Assembly: GCA_022841745.1 (NCBI GenBank)
Contig: JALHQW010000013.1
Span: forward strand, 1 to 64,000
DNA length: 64,000 bases
DNA from: Saprospiraceae bacterium
GTDB lineage: Bacteria > Bacteroidota > Bacteroidia > Chitinophagales > Saprospiraceae
Direction: 5' to 3'
The notes beneath the pieces are model-generated. The model was not told the origin of the DNA. It did no database searches and saw only the letters and a list, made by a program, of their open reading frames with translations. Below are positions 50,679-58,648 of the stretch, piece after piece. How positions within the stretch are numbered: position 1 is the first letter of the stretch; every line of letters starts with the position of its first letter. Position numbers and translations under genes: made by a program.

Positions 50679-51896
50679 TCACTCTTCCCTTACCAGCGCA
50701 GGCACCTTGCCCGCCCGCATGGAGGCAGGTATCGAGGCGACCAAGCCGATGAACAGCACCACAACAACGACCGCCAGCACATCCCAAAAACGCATGCCAA
50801 TGGGGTAGGCATCCACGACGAAACCTTCGGGGATGGACACGATGCCAAAGATTTTTTGCAGCGCATAAAAAATCAAGGCCAACAAAAGCCCTACCAGTAG
50901 GCCAAAAAGACAAAGCAAAAGGCCCTGCCCAAGGAAGATATTCCGCACTAATTTATCATTAGCACCCATACTTTTCAGGATGCTGATATCGGCCTTTTTC
51001 TCCAAAACAATCATCCAAAGCGAACCTATCATGTTGAAGGCCACAAGCACGATGGTGAGGGAAAGCAGGGCAAAGCTCATCCATTTTTCGATGTTCATCA
51101 ATTTCAGGAAAGCCTCGTCCTGTTGGAAGCGGTCTTTCACCTGAAAATCATCTCCAAGCACGCCCCGCATGGCTGCCAGTGCTTGATTTTGGTCGGCATC
51201 GGGCTTGAACCGAATCTCCAGGGCGCTCACTTCGTCGTAGGCACCGATTAGGTCACGGGCAAAGTCAAGCGAAACGATAACATATTGGTTATCAAACTCT
51301 TGCTGTATGCTGAAACTGCCCGCTGGATAAGTGATGCGCTTTCGGAAAGGCTGGTCAAGGCCACTGGTTTTCTCCCGCTTGGCCATATAGACGTTGAGCG
51401 TGGCAAAGGGGTCTTCCATGTCCACCTCCAAATTGCGGGCCACGCCCCGGCCCAACACGGCAAGGTTGCGCTCCCCCGCTTTCAGCCTAAAATCGCCCAT
51501 GAAAATAGCGGAATCAATGCCGCTGACCATGCGGTAGTTCTCGTCCACGCCCTTGACGATGCCAAAGTCCTGGTCTTGGCCGTATTCAAAAAAAGCGACT
51601 TCCTCCAAGGTCTGCGACACCATTTCGACGCCGGGAATGGCCTCCAACTGCAAAAGCTGGGCGGAATCCGGCACAAAAGTCTTGCCCACGGTGGCCGTCA
51701 CCTTCACATCGGGGTTGAACTTGCTGAACATCCCAATGATGAGGTCCTCGAACCCATTGAATACGCTCAGCACCAGCACCAGCGCCGCCGTGCCAATGGC
51801 AATGCCCACCACCGAAATGCCCGTGATGATATTGATGGCATTCGTGGACTTCTTGGCGAAAAGGTAGCGCCGGGCTATTTTAAGTGAAAGGTTCAA
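50679..51896 (-). CDS. LolC/LolE-type ABC transporter permease (FtsX-like)
   Basis: 405 aa with a membrane helix near the N-terminus (about 20-50: INIITGISVVGIAIGTAALVLVL interrupted), a large periplasmic domain (about 55-270) and three C-terminal helices with the FtsX signature (ISILKSMGANDKLVRNIFL). The opening MNLSLKIARRYLFAKKSTNA is typical of LolC/LolE, which extract lipoproteins from the inner membrane together with LolD. No ATPase gene is beside it. It has its own promoter at 51941-51974, with a heptamer array in the leader. Confidence 0.88.
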   Translation of the reverse strand: MNLSLKIARRYLFAKKSTNAINIITGISVVGIAIGTAALVLVLSVFNGFEDLIIGMFSKFNPDVKVTATVGKTFVPDSAQLLQLEAIPGVEMVSQTLEEVAFFEYGQDQDFGIVKGVDENYRMVSGIDSAIFMGDFRLKAGERNLAVLGRGVARNLEVDMEDPFATLNVYMAKREKTSGLDQPFRKRITYPAGSFSIQQEFDNQYVIVSLDFARDLIGAYDEVSALEIRFKPDADQNQALAAMRGVLGDDFQVKDRFQQDEAFLKLMNIEKWMSFALLSLTIVLVAFNMIGSLWMIVLEKKADISILKSMGANDKLVRNIFLGQGLLLCLFGLLVGLLLALIFYALQKIFGIVSIPEGFVVDAYPIGMRFWDVLAVVVVVLFIGLVASIPASMRAGKVPALVREE

Positions 51897-51899
51897 ATT

Positions 51900-51938
51900 A
51901 CGGTGGACGGCTTACGGTGGACGATGAACGGTTAACGG
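51900..51938. repeat. Heptamer tandem array ACGGNNN
   Basis: ACGGTGG, ACGGCTT, ACGGTGG, ACGATGA, ACGGTTA, ACGG. It lies in the leader of the permease gene, between its -7 element and its ATG (3 nt away), with no inverted partner. Confidence 0.7.
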
Positions 51939-51940
51939 GG

Positions 51941-51974
51941 CAAAACTAACCAAAATTCATGGGCTGGGGAGCAA
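51941..51974 (-). promoter_or_regulatory. Promoter of the LolC/E-type permease gene
   Basis: On the minus strand TTG (51974-51972), 23 nt, TAGTTTTG (51948-51941), matching the Bacteroidota consensus at the upper end of its spacing. It is divergent from the promoter at 52001. Confidence 0.55.
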
Positions 51975-52000
51975 TGCGAATTATATCAGTTGGGTAAAAC

Positions 52001-52031
52001 TTGTTTAAAATTTTTTAATAATATATCTTGC
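52001..52031 (+). promoter_or_regulatory. Candidate promoter of the 342-aa exported protein gene
   Basis: TTG (52001-52003), 20 nt, TATCTTGC (52024-52031), close to consensus. It would give a leader of about 210 nt containing two stable hairpins. The gap 51897-52250 otherwise holds the array and divergent promoter listed here. Confidence 0.4.
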
Positions 52032-52126
52032 GCCGCCTAAGGTGGTTGAATTTTTGCTATACACTTGAGACCCTCCTATTACTACACGCACTTGCAGTAT
52101 TGATAAATCAACTGTCAAACTTAGGA

Positions 52127-52221
52127 GAGTTGTTTTTTGAGAAAAATTTTCAATTTTTCTCAAAAAACAACTCATGCGGGAGTGGGAAAGAAAAATTCCT
52201 TTTTCCTTTCCCACTCCCGCA
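52127..52221 (+). promoter_or_regulatory. Two adjacent perfect hairpins in a 5' leader
   Basis: Hairpin 1: a 22-bp perfect stem 52127-52148/52152-52173 (AGTTGTTTTTTGAGAAAAAT type) with a 3-nt loop. Hairpin 2: a 16-bp stem TGCGGGAGTGGGAAAG (52175-52190) with 52206-52221, extended by A/T pairs. They are separated by a single base and end 29 nt before the ATG at 52251. They could be transcript-control structures or inserted palindromes. Confidence 0.6.
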
Positions 52222-52250
52222 CCCTTCTAAGTAATTGCAATCATCTTACC

Positions 52251-53279
52251 ATGAAAATTACAACTTGGTGGCGATTGGTGAGCCTCGTTTGCTTTTTCGC
52301 CTGCGGGGGTGTTCAGTTGGCCGCACAGGAAACGGGGGCCGTGTTCAATGCGCCCGACGAGCGGCTGTTCGTCGAGTCGAAATGGCGCTATACCTATACG
52401 CTGCATGCCGAGTCGAACACCATCATCCACAAGGCCGACGAGAACTACAAGTTCTTCATCTACTTCCGCTACGACTATACCTATCTGGAGTTCCTCAACG
52501 GCAAACTGAGCCGGGGCAACTGGAGCCTCAATGGCCGCTCCCTTTTCTACAGCTTTCAGCACGTCAACAAGTTCGACATCGTGCAACTGAACAAATCGGT
52601 GATGGTGCTCGAATTCACCCAAAAGAACAGCAAGGGCAAGTACCAGTACCACTTCGTGAAAGTAGAGAGCAAGGACGCCCCCTTTGCGAAGCCCGCCAAC
52701 GAACTACCAGAGGTGCTCGTGGAAGCCGATGGCAAAACCATTGACAAGGCCACTGGCAAGAAAAAGAAAAAAGACTGGTTGGCCTTTCTGCGCCGCAAAA
52801 AACAGGATACCCCTGCCGCACCGCCCCCAACCTTCATCAGCGTGGAGCTGATTGGCGGCGGCTACTATGGCGGCATTGACCCCGTTTTGAAGGATTTTAT
52901 CCAAATAAAAACAGATGGTAGGCTCATCAAAGAGTACCAGAGCGTCCACACCAATTTATTGATTACCAAGAAGAACATCCCACGGGAGGAGTTGGAGATG
53001 TTCGCCGAATACGTGCAAAAACAGGGCTTTTTCGAGTTCCAACGGGCCTACGACTGCCCCGACCAGCACTGCCAGAAGCGTAAGGGCGAAAAACCCGTGC
53101 CCATCCCGCTGCGCATCGCCATCACTTATGGCGACAAGAAGAAGATGGTCACGGTGGCCATTTGGGGAAAGGACGACCTCGGCGTGAAATGGGTGGACTA
53201 CCCGCCCCAACTCGACAATATCGTGGACGCCATCCAGCGGATGGCGAACCGGTTGGAGGGGTCTATGGCGAGAAAATAA
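52251..53279 (+). CDS. Exported protein of unknown function
   Basis: 342 aa from the ATG at 52251, giving a clean signal peptide (MKITTWWRLVSLVCFFACGG, cut after QLAAQ); the upstream frame would translate the leader hairpins. The N-terminal part (30-150) is beta-rich with many aromatic residues: WRYTYTLHAESNTIIHKADE, YKFFIYFRYDYTYLEFLNG. A Lys-rich linker (about 170-190) leads to a second domain (200-340: FISVELIGGGYYGGIDPVLK, QGFFEFQRAYDCPDQHCQKR). I do not recognise either domain. It converges on the MgtC gene. Confidence 0.65.
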   Translation: MKITTWWRLVSLVCFFACGGVQLAAQETGAVFNAPDERLFVESKWRYTYTLHAESNTIIHKADENYKFFIYFRYDYTYLEFLNGKLSRGNWSLNGRSLFYSFQHVNKFDIVQLNKSVMVLEFTQKNSKGKYQYHFVKVESKDAPFAKPANELPEVLVEADGKTIDKATGKKKKKDWLAFLRRKKQDTPAAPPPTFISVELIGGGYYGGIDPVLKDFIQIKTDGRLIKEYQSVHTNLLITKKNIPREELEMFAEYVQKQGFFEFQRAYDCPDQHCQKRKGEKPVPIPLRIAITYGDKKKMVTVAIWGKDDLGVKWVDYPPQLDNIVDAIQRMANRLEGSMARK

Positions 53280-53294
53280 AGTTGTTTCTTAAAC

Positions 53295-53741
53295 TCAACC
53301 TTCCTCTTTTTCCTGTCTTTTCAACCCTTTTTTATCAAAATAGGCATCCACAGGTTTCAGCCCTAAATTGATGATGAGCACCAAGAGGGTCGCAATCAGC
53401 GATTCTTTCATATACCCCCCTGCGGCAAGGCATCCCAGCGCAGAGCTGCACCAAATTGTGGCAGCCGTAGTGAGGCCATGTACGCTCAAGCCCTGGTGCA
53501 GGATGACGCCAGCTCCAAGAAACCCCACACCCGTGGCCACCTGCCCTACGATGCGGGTGGGGTCGCCTTCCCCGTTCGCCGTCATTTCCAACGAAAGCAG
53601 TACAAATATCCCCGACCCTACGGCTACCAATAGGTTGGTGCGCAGGCCCGCACTTTTATGTGCCAATTGCCGTTCCAAGCCAATCAAAAAGCCAACGAGG
53701 AATGAGGTAAGTAAGCGAAGGATGAAATCGTTAAGGGTCAT
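53295..53741 (-). CDS. MgtC/SapB-family membrane protein
   Basis: 148 aa with four membrane helices. The family core is clear: RLLTSFLVGFLIGLERQLAH, KSAGLRTNLLVAVGSGIFVL, VATGVGFLGAGVILHQG and GLTTAATIWCSSALGCLAAG. This is the short form without the C-terminal ACT-like domain. MgtC proteins affect magnesium homeostasis and membrane potential. Its start overlaps the stop of the RND gene (ATGA at 53738-53741), so the two are translationally coupled. Confidence 0.92.
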   Translation of the reverse strand: MTLNDFILRLLTSFLVGFLIGLERQLAHKSAGLRTNLLVAVGSGIFVLLSLEMTANGEGDPTRIVGQVATGVGFLGAGVILHQGLSVHGLTTAATIWCSSALGCLAAGGYMKESLIATLLVLIINLGLKPVDAYFDKKGLKRQEKEEG

Positions 53742-56011
53742 TGACGATGATTTTTATAGCTGATACTCAATAATGCAGGTAGCAAGAACAAATCCGCCAG
53801 CAGGCCGGTCACGATGGCCACGACCATCAGCAGCCCAGTGGTGGACATTATCGGCACGCTGCTCAAGGCGAGTATGCCATAGCCGAGCAGCAAAATCACA
53901 CTGGCACTAAAGACGGCAGACCCCGTCAGCTTGGCCACCTCGTTCGTGGCTTCGCTGGGAGTGCGGCCTACGGCCAATAGACGCTTGTAGGCAAACAGCA
54001 TGTGCAGCGTATCGTCCACGACGATGGCGAGAATGGTAGCGGCAAGGGTGACGGTCACGATGTCGAGCGGGATGCCCGTCCAGCCCATCAGGCCCAAGAC
54101 CACGGCAATCGGCACGAGGTTGGAGGGCATGGCCAGCAGCGCCAGCTTGAACGACCCCAGTACCACAAACACCAAGGCGAAAATGACCAAAATGGCCAGC
54201 CCCAAACTCTTCAACTGGTCGGTCAGCACCGTGTCCACAATCCTTGAATAGAGCGGGATATAGCCGCTCGCCCGGAAGCTGATTTTGTCGCCATATTTGG
54301 CTTTTACCTGCTCCGCAATGCGCTCGTGGATTTGCTGGAACTGCCGGGCAGATGTGAAAGGAATGCCTGCCAATATGCGCACTTCGTCGCCATTGGTCGT
54401 GGTCAACCTGCTGATGAACGGGTCGTCCTTGATGCTGCCGCTTATTTGCGACAGCTTATTCTGTGATAAACTGGTTAAATCGTTTATATCGCCCAATTTA
54501 TCGCCCGGTGTGCGCTGATAAGTATCTTTTATAAAATCCAATATGGACAGCGTGGAGGATACCAATGAGTCCGCAGCTACCAACCGTTGCACCTCGTCCA
54601 AAAGCAACAGGTTTTTCTTGGCTTTCCAACTGCTTTTGGGGTATTTTAGCACAAATTCCAAGGAGATATAATCGCCAATTTCACGGGTGATTAAATCGTG
54701 GCCTTCCCTTATTGCATGGCGTTTTGGGATAAAACTCAGTGGCTTGGTATCAATATTTATACGGCTAATTCCGAGGGCAGCAATTGCCATTAAAATAACC
54801 GAAAAACCAATGACCGCATGATTGTGTCGGCTCGCCCAATTCATGATATAATCCACCCTGATGGTGATGCGGCTAAGCACATCGAAGCGGAAGTTCACCT
54901 TGGTCAGTTTTTTATAGGCAACGATGATGGCGATGAACGAAAGGGCCGAAACAATGAACTCGCTCAAAGCGGCAAAAAGGCCGTAGTCCCTCGTAATTTC
55001 GATGGAAGAGGAACGCAGCGAAAGGAAGCCACCGACCGTCGTCAGCACATTGAAGAAAATGGGCACTGTGAGCAGGGTGATGGCCTTGAAGATACGGTCG
55101 TCGTTGTTGGCCACGGCCACGGCTTCCTGTCGGGCATGCAAGGTAAAATGGATGAAATTGGCCACGCCAATCACCATTATCAATGGTGGCAGGGCCAGCG
55201 TCATGGTATTGATGGGCTTGCCCAGCACCAGCATGGAACCCAGCAAAAACAGTGTGGCGCAGCCAATGGTCAGCAAGGCCAGCAGCGTGATGAAATAGCT
55301 CCTCGCCACCAAGAGCATTGCCACCACCAGCACGAGGTAGGAGAGCAGCAGGAAGTATTTCCCCTCAGACAGCGTCGTCTGGTTGATGCCATCGTAAACG
55401 ACGCCGAGGCCCCCCTTGTGCAATTGGCTTTTGCCCCCATTGCGGAGCGATGCAAAAACCGAATCCACCCCGGCGATGACCTTGTTCCGTCCATGCTCCA
55501 TCAGTTCCACCGTGTCCGGCCAGACATAGACGATGACCTGTTCAGGAGATGCACCGACCAGTCGCCGCTTCACGCCAAGCCCTTCCATCCAGCCTTGCAC
55601 CTCATTGGCGGGGGGCAGGGTGTCCATGTTTTCAAGGGTTTTGTAACCGTCTGTTAAGTACCAATAGGGATAATTGGCGTAGGAAGTGACGAGCGCCACG
55701 CCATCTATTTTTTTGAAAGCCTCCGTGAGTCGGATGGTCGCTGCGATGCGGTCGGGATGGTGGTAGGGCAGGCTGTCGGCGATACTGCAAACGATGACAT
55801 CGTCGCTGCCAAATTTGCGAAGAAAGCTGTTGTACTCGACCAATGCCGGGTCGTCGGCAGTGAACCAGGAGCTAACGCTGTTGTCAACCTTGATGCGGGG
55901 CAAATAAGCAATTATGGCTACTACCAGCACCGCTACCACCCCTACTATCGGGCGGCGGTAGCGCCAGGTACTATTGCAAATAGCGTTAACGATGCGCAGC
56001 GTGGTAGCCAT
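53738..56011 (-). CDS. MMPL/RND-superfamily exporter
   Basis: 757 aa, with a duplicated layout: one helix, a periplasmic domain (about 45-215), five helices (about 220-380), then another helix, a second periplasmic loop (about 425-590) and five helices (about 595-755). Conserved segments are KVDNSVSSWFTADDPALVEY (typical after helix 1 in MMPL proteins), LPPLIMVIGVANFIHFTLHA in the first half and ATILAIVVDDTLHMLFAYKR in the second, with the membrane Asp residues used for proton coupling. It is likely to move hydrophobic molecules or lipids out of the inner membrane, in keeping with the lipid-type enzymes upstream. Confidence 0.9.
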   Translation of the reverse strand: MATTLRIVNAICNSTWRYRRPIVGVVAVLVVAIIAYLPRIKVDNSVSSWFTADDPALVEYNSFLRKFGSDDVIVCSIADSLPYHHPDRIAATIRLTEAFKKIDGVALVTSYANYPYWYLTDGYKTLENMDTLPPANEVQGWMEGLGVKRRLVGASPEQVIVYVWPDTVELMEHGRNKVIAGVDSVFASLRNGGKSQLHKGGLGVVYDGINQTTLSEGKYFLLLSYLVLVVAMLLVARSYFITLLALLTIGCATLFLLGSMLVLGKPINTMTLALPPLIMVIGVANFIHFTLHARQEAVAVANNDDRIFKAITLLTVPIFFNVLTTVGGFLSLRSSSIEITRDYGLFAALSEFIVSALSFIAIIVAYKKLTKVNFRFDVLSRITIRVDYIMNWASRHNHAVIGFSVILMAIAALGISRINIDTKPLSFIPKRHAIREGHDLITREIGDYISLEFVLKYPKSSWKAKKNLLLLDEVQRLVAADSLVSSTLSILDFIKDTYQRTPGDKLGDINDLTSLSQNKLSQISGSIKDDPFISRLTTTNGDEVRILAGIPFTSARQFQQIHERIAEQVKAKYGDKISFRASGYIPLYSRIVDTVLTDQLKSLGLAILVIFALVFVVLGSFKLALLAMPSNLVPIAVVLGLMGWTGIPLDIVTVTLAATILAIVVDDTLHMLFAYKRLLAVGRTPSEATNEVAKLTGSAVFSASVILLLGYGILALSSVPIMSTTGLLMVVAIVTGLLADLFLLPALLSISYKNHRQ

Positions 56012-56092
56012 AATTTAACAGGAAAGGCCAATGAGGCGGCTTGGGCAAGTTGCCTTCAAAAATTTGAATTCCCAACTGGCCATGTCCCCGCC

Positions 56093-56190
56093 TTCAATCC
56101 TTCAATCCTTCAATCCCTCAATCCTTCAATCCTTCAATCCTTCAATCCCTCAATCCTTCAATCCTTCAATCCCTCAATCCTTCAATCCTT
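56093..56190. repeat. Twelve-copy octamer array TTCAATCC
   Basis: Twelve 8-nt units from 56093: nine TTCAATCC and three CTCAATCC (positions 4, 8 and 11). The array runs up to and into the stop codon (56189-56191) of the minus-strand gene. Unlike the array at 49995 it has no inverted partner. Confidence 0.92.
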
Positions 56191-56884
56191 AAGAAGCCGC
56201 TACCGACACCTCCTTCCGCCACCCCATGTACCATTTCTTGAAGCTGCGCCAGCCTTTTTTATTGTTGGCCTTCAGCGCCTTGAAAACTTGGGCTTGGTAC
56301 TCAATGGCCTGCTTTACATCTAATTCAAACTTGCGCTTGGGCGTACCTTGAAAGCCGGACACCACAATCCACTCCTTGTTCAAATAGAGCAGGGTATGCG
56401 ATACGGATTCCGTCTTGCCGGGATTGTAGAGGGAAACGTGGACATTGTTCTGCATCTTGCTCATGGCCCTTGGGATGTTATTGGTCATTAGCGGGTTTTT
56501 GAGTGTCATGGCGGTCATGGGTGTAAAGAAGACGGCCAAAATCTTATAGGTCTCCTGCTCGTCAATCTTGCCGTCCTCGGCGTGCTGCATGAGGTTCAGC
56601 ACGTTCTGGGTGGTGATGGGCAGCACGTAGTCCACCTGCTTGGGGTCAATGCCATTCACGATTTCAAAATGGTCGCCCTTGTGCAGCACGGTGATGCGCT
56701 CGCCCGTTTCCTTAACCTCCACGCCGAGGTTGATGAAATAGTCCTTGAAAAAATCGGCGAGGAATTGCTGCTTGGTGAGTTTTTCCCATTTTTCGCCAGC
56801 AAGGATTTTGCCTTGGGCGTTGGCGGCTTGGCCGGAAAACAATAGTGCGATTAGCACTACGGCAAAAAGGTTGGAGGTTTTCAT
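56189..56884 (-). CDS. Exported protein, possibly SCP2-like lipid-binding
   Basis: 231 aa. Signal peptide MKTSNLFAVVLIALLFSGQA, cut after NAQ. The mature part contains VLHKGDHFEIVNGIDPKQVD, YVLPITTQNVLNLMQHAEDG and AMTLKNPLMTN, whose order (strand, D-Y/F-V-L-x-I-T, helix with L-M, D/E-G-K) resembles sterol-carrier-protein-2-like domains, but similarity is weak. It ends in a basic, Trp-rich segment (KGWRSFKKWYMGWRKEV) that could touch membranes. It has its own strong promoter and precedes the RND exporter gene, so a periplasmic lipid-handling partner is plausible. Confidence 0.6.
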   Translation of the reverse strand: MKTSNLFAVVLIALLFSGQAANAQGKILAGEKWEKLTKQQFLADFFKDYFINLGVEVKETGERITVLHKGDHFEIVNGIDPKQVDYVLPITTQNVLNLMQHAEDGKIDEQETYKILAVFFTPMTAMTLKNPLMTNNIPRAMSKMQNNVHVSLYNPGKTESVSHTLLYLNKEWIVVSGFQGTPKRKFELDVKQAIEYQAQVFKALKANNKKGWRSFKKWYMGWRKEVSVAAS

Positions 56885-56918
56885 CTGTAATAATTTTATT
56901 GGTGATGTGACTATGGGT

Positions 56919-56949
56919 CAAAGCTAATCAAGGAAAGTTTTTCCGGCAA
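56919..56949 (-). promoter_or_regulatory. Promoter of the exported-protein/RND/MgtC operon
   Basis: On the minus strand TTG (56949-56947), 20 nt, TAGCTTTG (56926-56919), a full-consensus Bacteroidota promoter 35 nt before the ATG at 56884. It sits just after the AMP-ligase stop, so the export genes can be expressed apart from the enzymes. Confidence 0.65.
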
Positions 56950-56952
56950 TGA

Positions 56953-58449
56953 TTATGCTTCTTTCCGCAATTTGCTTTTTATCAACTGCTCCAATTCAGC
57001 GTATCGGATTTTACTGCCATGCCGTTGGTCAACGGGTATTTTATCCAAAAACACCACCTCATCGAGCGGGTAGCCCAGCCGTAGGACGGCAGCTTTTACA
57101 GCCACCTTATCGGCTGTTTTTGCGGTTGTAATCACGGCCACCAATTGCTCTCCAAGTTTCAGCAGGGCTGCCCTTTCTACCCCGGCAATGCCCCTTGTCT
57201 GCCCCTCGAAAACAAAAGGCGACCAAAGCCTCCCCTGCCAATGTACCAGTGCCGCAACAGGGCCAGTGAGGTTAAGTTCGCCATTGGCACCAAGGTAGCC
57301 GCTGTCGCCCGTGCGGTGCCATTTTTTTCCATCCAAAACGAGCTTGTTATCCTCGCCTTTCAGTACGACGTTGGGGCCGGTGACCAAGACCTCGCCAATG
57401 CCTGGGCTGAACGTCGGCAGGGTTTTGAACCCTGCCGACGTTGGCTCAATCCGCACCTTCGTATCAGGATGAATTTGCCCTGCAAAAAGACCCTGCTCGG
57501 CGCTAGATTTTGCCAAGGCAACACCGTCAGCCACGCTGATGGGTTCAGCTTCGGAGGAACCGTAGATGACGGTGATTTTAGCATTCGGGAAATGCTTCGC
57601 CAATTGCGCAGCATCCGCCGAAAAAACAGGCGCACCGCCCGTCGTCACTTGTCGCACCCGGCCCATTGCGGCAGCATCCAAACCTGCATTGCAAAGCTTC
57701 AGTAAGAAAGATGGCGAAGCGCAGAGGGCATCCACCCGATGCTCCAAGAGCTGCCGTTCAATTTTCTTCGGGTCGAAATTATCAGGCTTCAATTTGTTGA
57801 AATCGGCCAGTACGGAGGTGCTGCCCATCGCCAAGTTCAGGAACAAAAAAGCGGGCAGCGTGAGCAGTTCCACCTCGTCGGGGCGGCTGTTTTTCACCTC
57901 CCGCAGCGTGTAGAACTGGTGGTTCAGGAACTGGAAATCCCGCACCAACATCTTCGGCACCCCTGAAGTGCCGGAAGTGAAGGAGACGATGGCCTCGTCT
58001 TCTGGTACTAGTTGCGGAGCAACCATCAAAGGCGATTGATTGGCGTAGCCAAGGTGGTTTATCTTCAATGGGATGCGCCGCAACGCAGGCTTTAACCAAC
58101 TGTAAATCAAGCCTTTCCAGTGCGTGATGACCGCCTTGGGCTGGGCTGCTTCGCAACAGGCGCCGATTTGCTGGAAGGTAATCCAATCTTCCACGAAGAT
58201 GGCCGCCGCACCGATATAATTCAGCGCCAGCGTCACCCGGTACAGGTCAATGGACAGCGGCACGAGCACCAGCACCCGGTCGTGGCGTTGGATGCCCTTG
58301 TCGAGCAGGTAGCGGGCGGTCTTGCGCACGGCCAGCTCCAGTTCGCCATAGGTAATGGCCGTCGTTTTGTCCACAATGGCGAGCTTGTTGGCATGGGCCA
58401 TGGCCACGCTGCCGAGGATTTCGACGAGGTTGGGCTGGTCGGTTTGCAT
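56953..58449 (-). CDS. AMP-binding acyl-CoA/fatty-acid ligase-like enzyme
   Basis: 498 aa. Adenylate-forming enzyme motifs are complete: IVSFTSGTSGVPKMLVRD (A3 loop), VIYGSSEAEPIS (A5), WHRTGDSGYLGANGEL (A7/A8) and a C-terminal KIPVDQRHGSKIRYAEL with the A10-type Lys. It activates a carboxylic acid as acyl-AMP. The S-S-E-A-x-P-I-S sequence recalls OleC-like fatty-acid ligases, but OleA, OleB and OleD are not in the window. At about residues 337-347 a perfect palindrome is inserted in frame. It lies with a GNAT, a polyprenol-kinase-like protein and a DUF3419 transferase. Confidence 0.88.
   Translation of the reverse strand: MQTDQPNLVEILGSVAMAHANKLAIVDKTTAITYGELELAVRKTARYLLDKGIQRHDRVLVLVPLSIDLYRVTLALNYIGAAAIFVEDWITFQQIGACCEAAQPKAVITHWKGLIYSWLKPALRRIPLKINHLGYANQSPLMVAPQLVPEDEAIVSFTSGTSGVPKMLVRDFQFLNHQFYTLREVKNSRPDEVELLTLPAFLFLNLAMGSTSVLADFNKLKPDNFDPKKIERQLLEHRVDALCASPSFLLKLCNAGLDAAAMGRVRQVTTGGAPVFSADAAQLAKHFPNAKITVIYGSSEAEPISVADGVALAKSSAEQGLFAGQIHPDTKVRIEPTSAGFKTLPTFSPGIGEVLVTGPNVVLKGEDNKLVLDGKKWHRTGDSGYLGANGELNLTGPVAALVHWQGRLWSPFVFEGQTRGIAGVERAALLKLGEQLVAVITTAKTADKVAVKAAVLRLGYPLDEVVFLDKIPVDQRHGSKIRYAELEQLIKSKLRKEA
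57410..57442. repeat. Perfect palindrome inserted in frame in the AMP-ligase gene
   Basis: AACGTCGGCAGGGTT (57410-57424), loop TTG, then its exact complement (57428-57442). On the minus strand it encodes TSAGFKTLPTF between VRIEP and SPGIGEVLV. Related ligases go directly from the beta strand into the G-x-GEV turn, so this is probably an insertion. 33 bp is a multiple of three and the gene stays open. Confidence 0.75.
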
Positions 58450-58516
58450 ATGGCGGATTTCGTACCCTAATTGATTTTTAAATTAGTTTTTAAATAGACG
58501 CATTTTAAGTTTATGG

Positions 58517-58600
58517 CAGGCACTTTCGAGAGGAGGGGTTATCAAACCCCGGAGTTCCGGAACTCCGGGGTTTGATAACCCCTCCTCTCGAAAGTGCCTG
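58517..58600. repeat. 84-bp perfect palindrome with no loop
   Basis: 58517-58558 is the exact reverse complement of 58559-58600. It starts CAGGCACTTTCGAGAGGAGG, runs through GGTTATCAAACCCCGG and is centred on TCCGGA. It lies 48 nt beyond the GNAT stop, in the gap before the AMP-ligase. A diverged relative occurs at 28979-29040. The rest of the 199-bp gap holds nothing else. Confidence 0.92.
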
Positions 58601-58648
58601 CTCATTGCCAAAATACGCTCAATAATTTTACATACGGGTATTTATAAA

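Noticed and set aside
56093-56190. CRISPR array
   Set aside because: Units are only 8 nt with no spacers, and no cas genes lie nearby.
56953-58449. OleC of an olefin (OleABCD) pathway
   Set aside because: OleA, OleB and OleD are absent and the neighbours point to another pathway, so only general AMP-ligase function is claimed.
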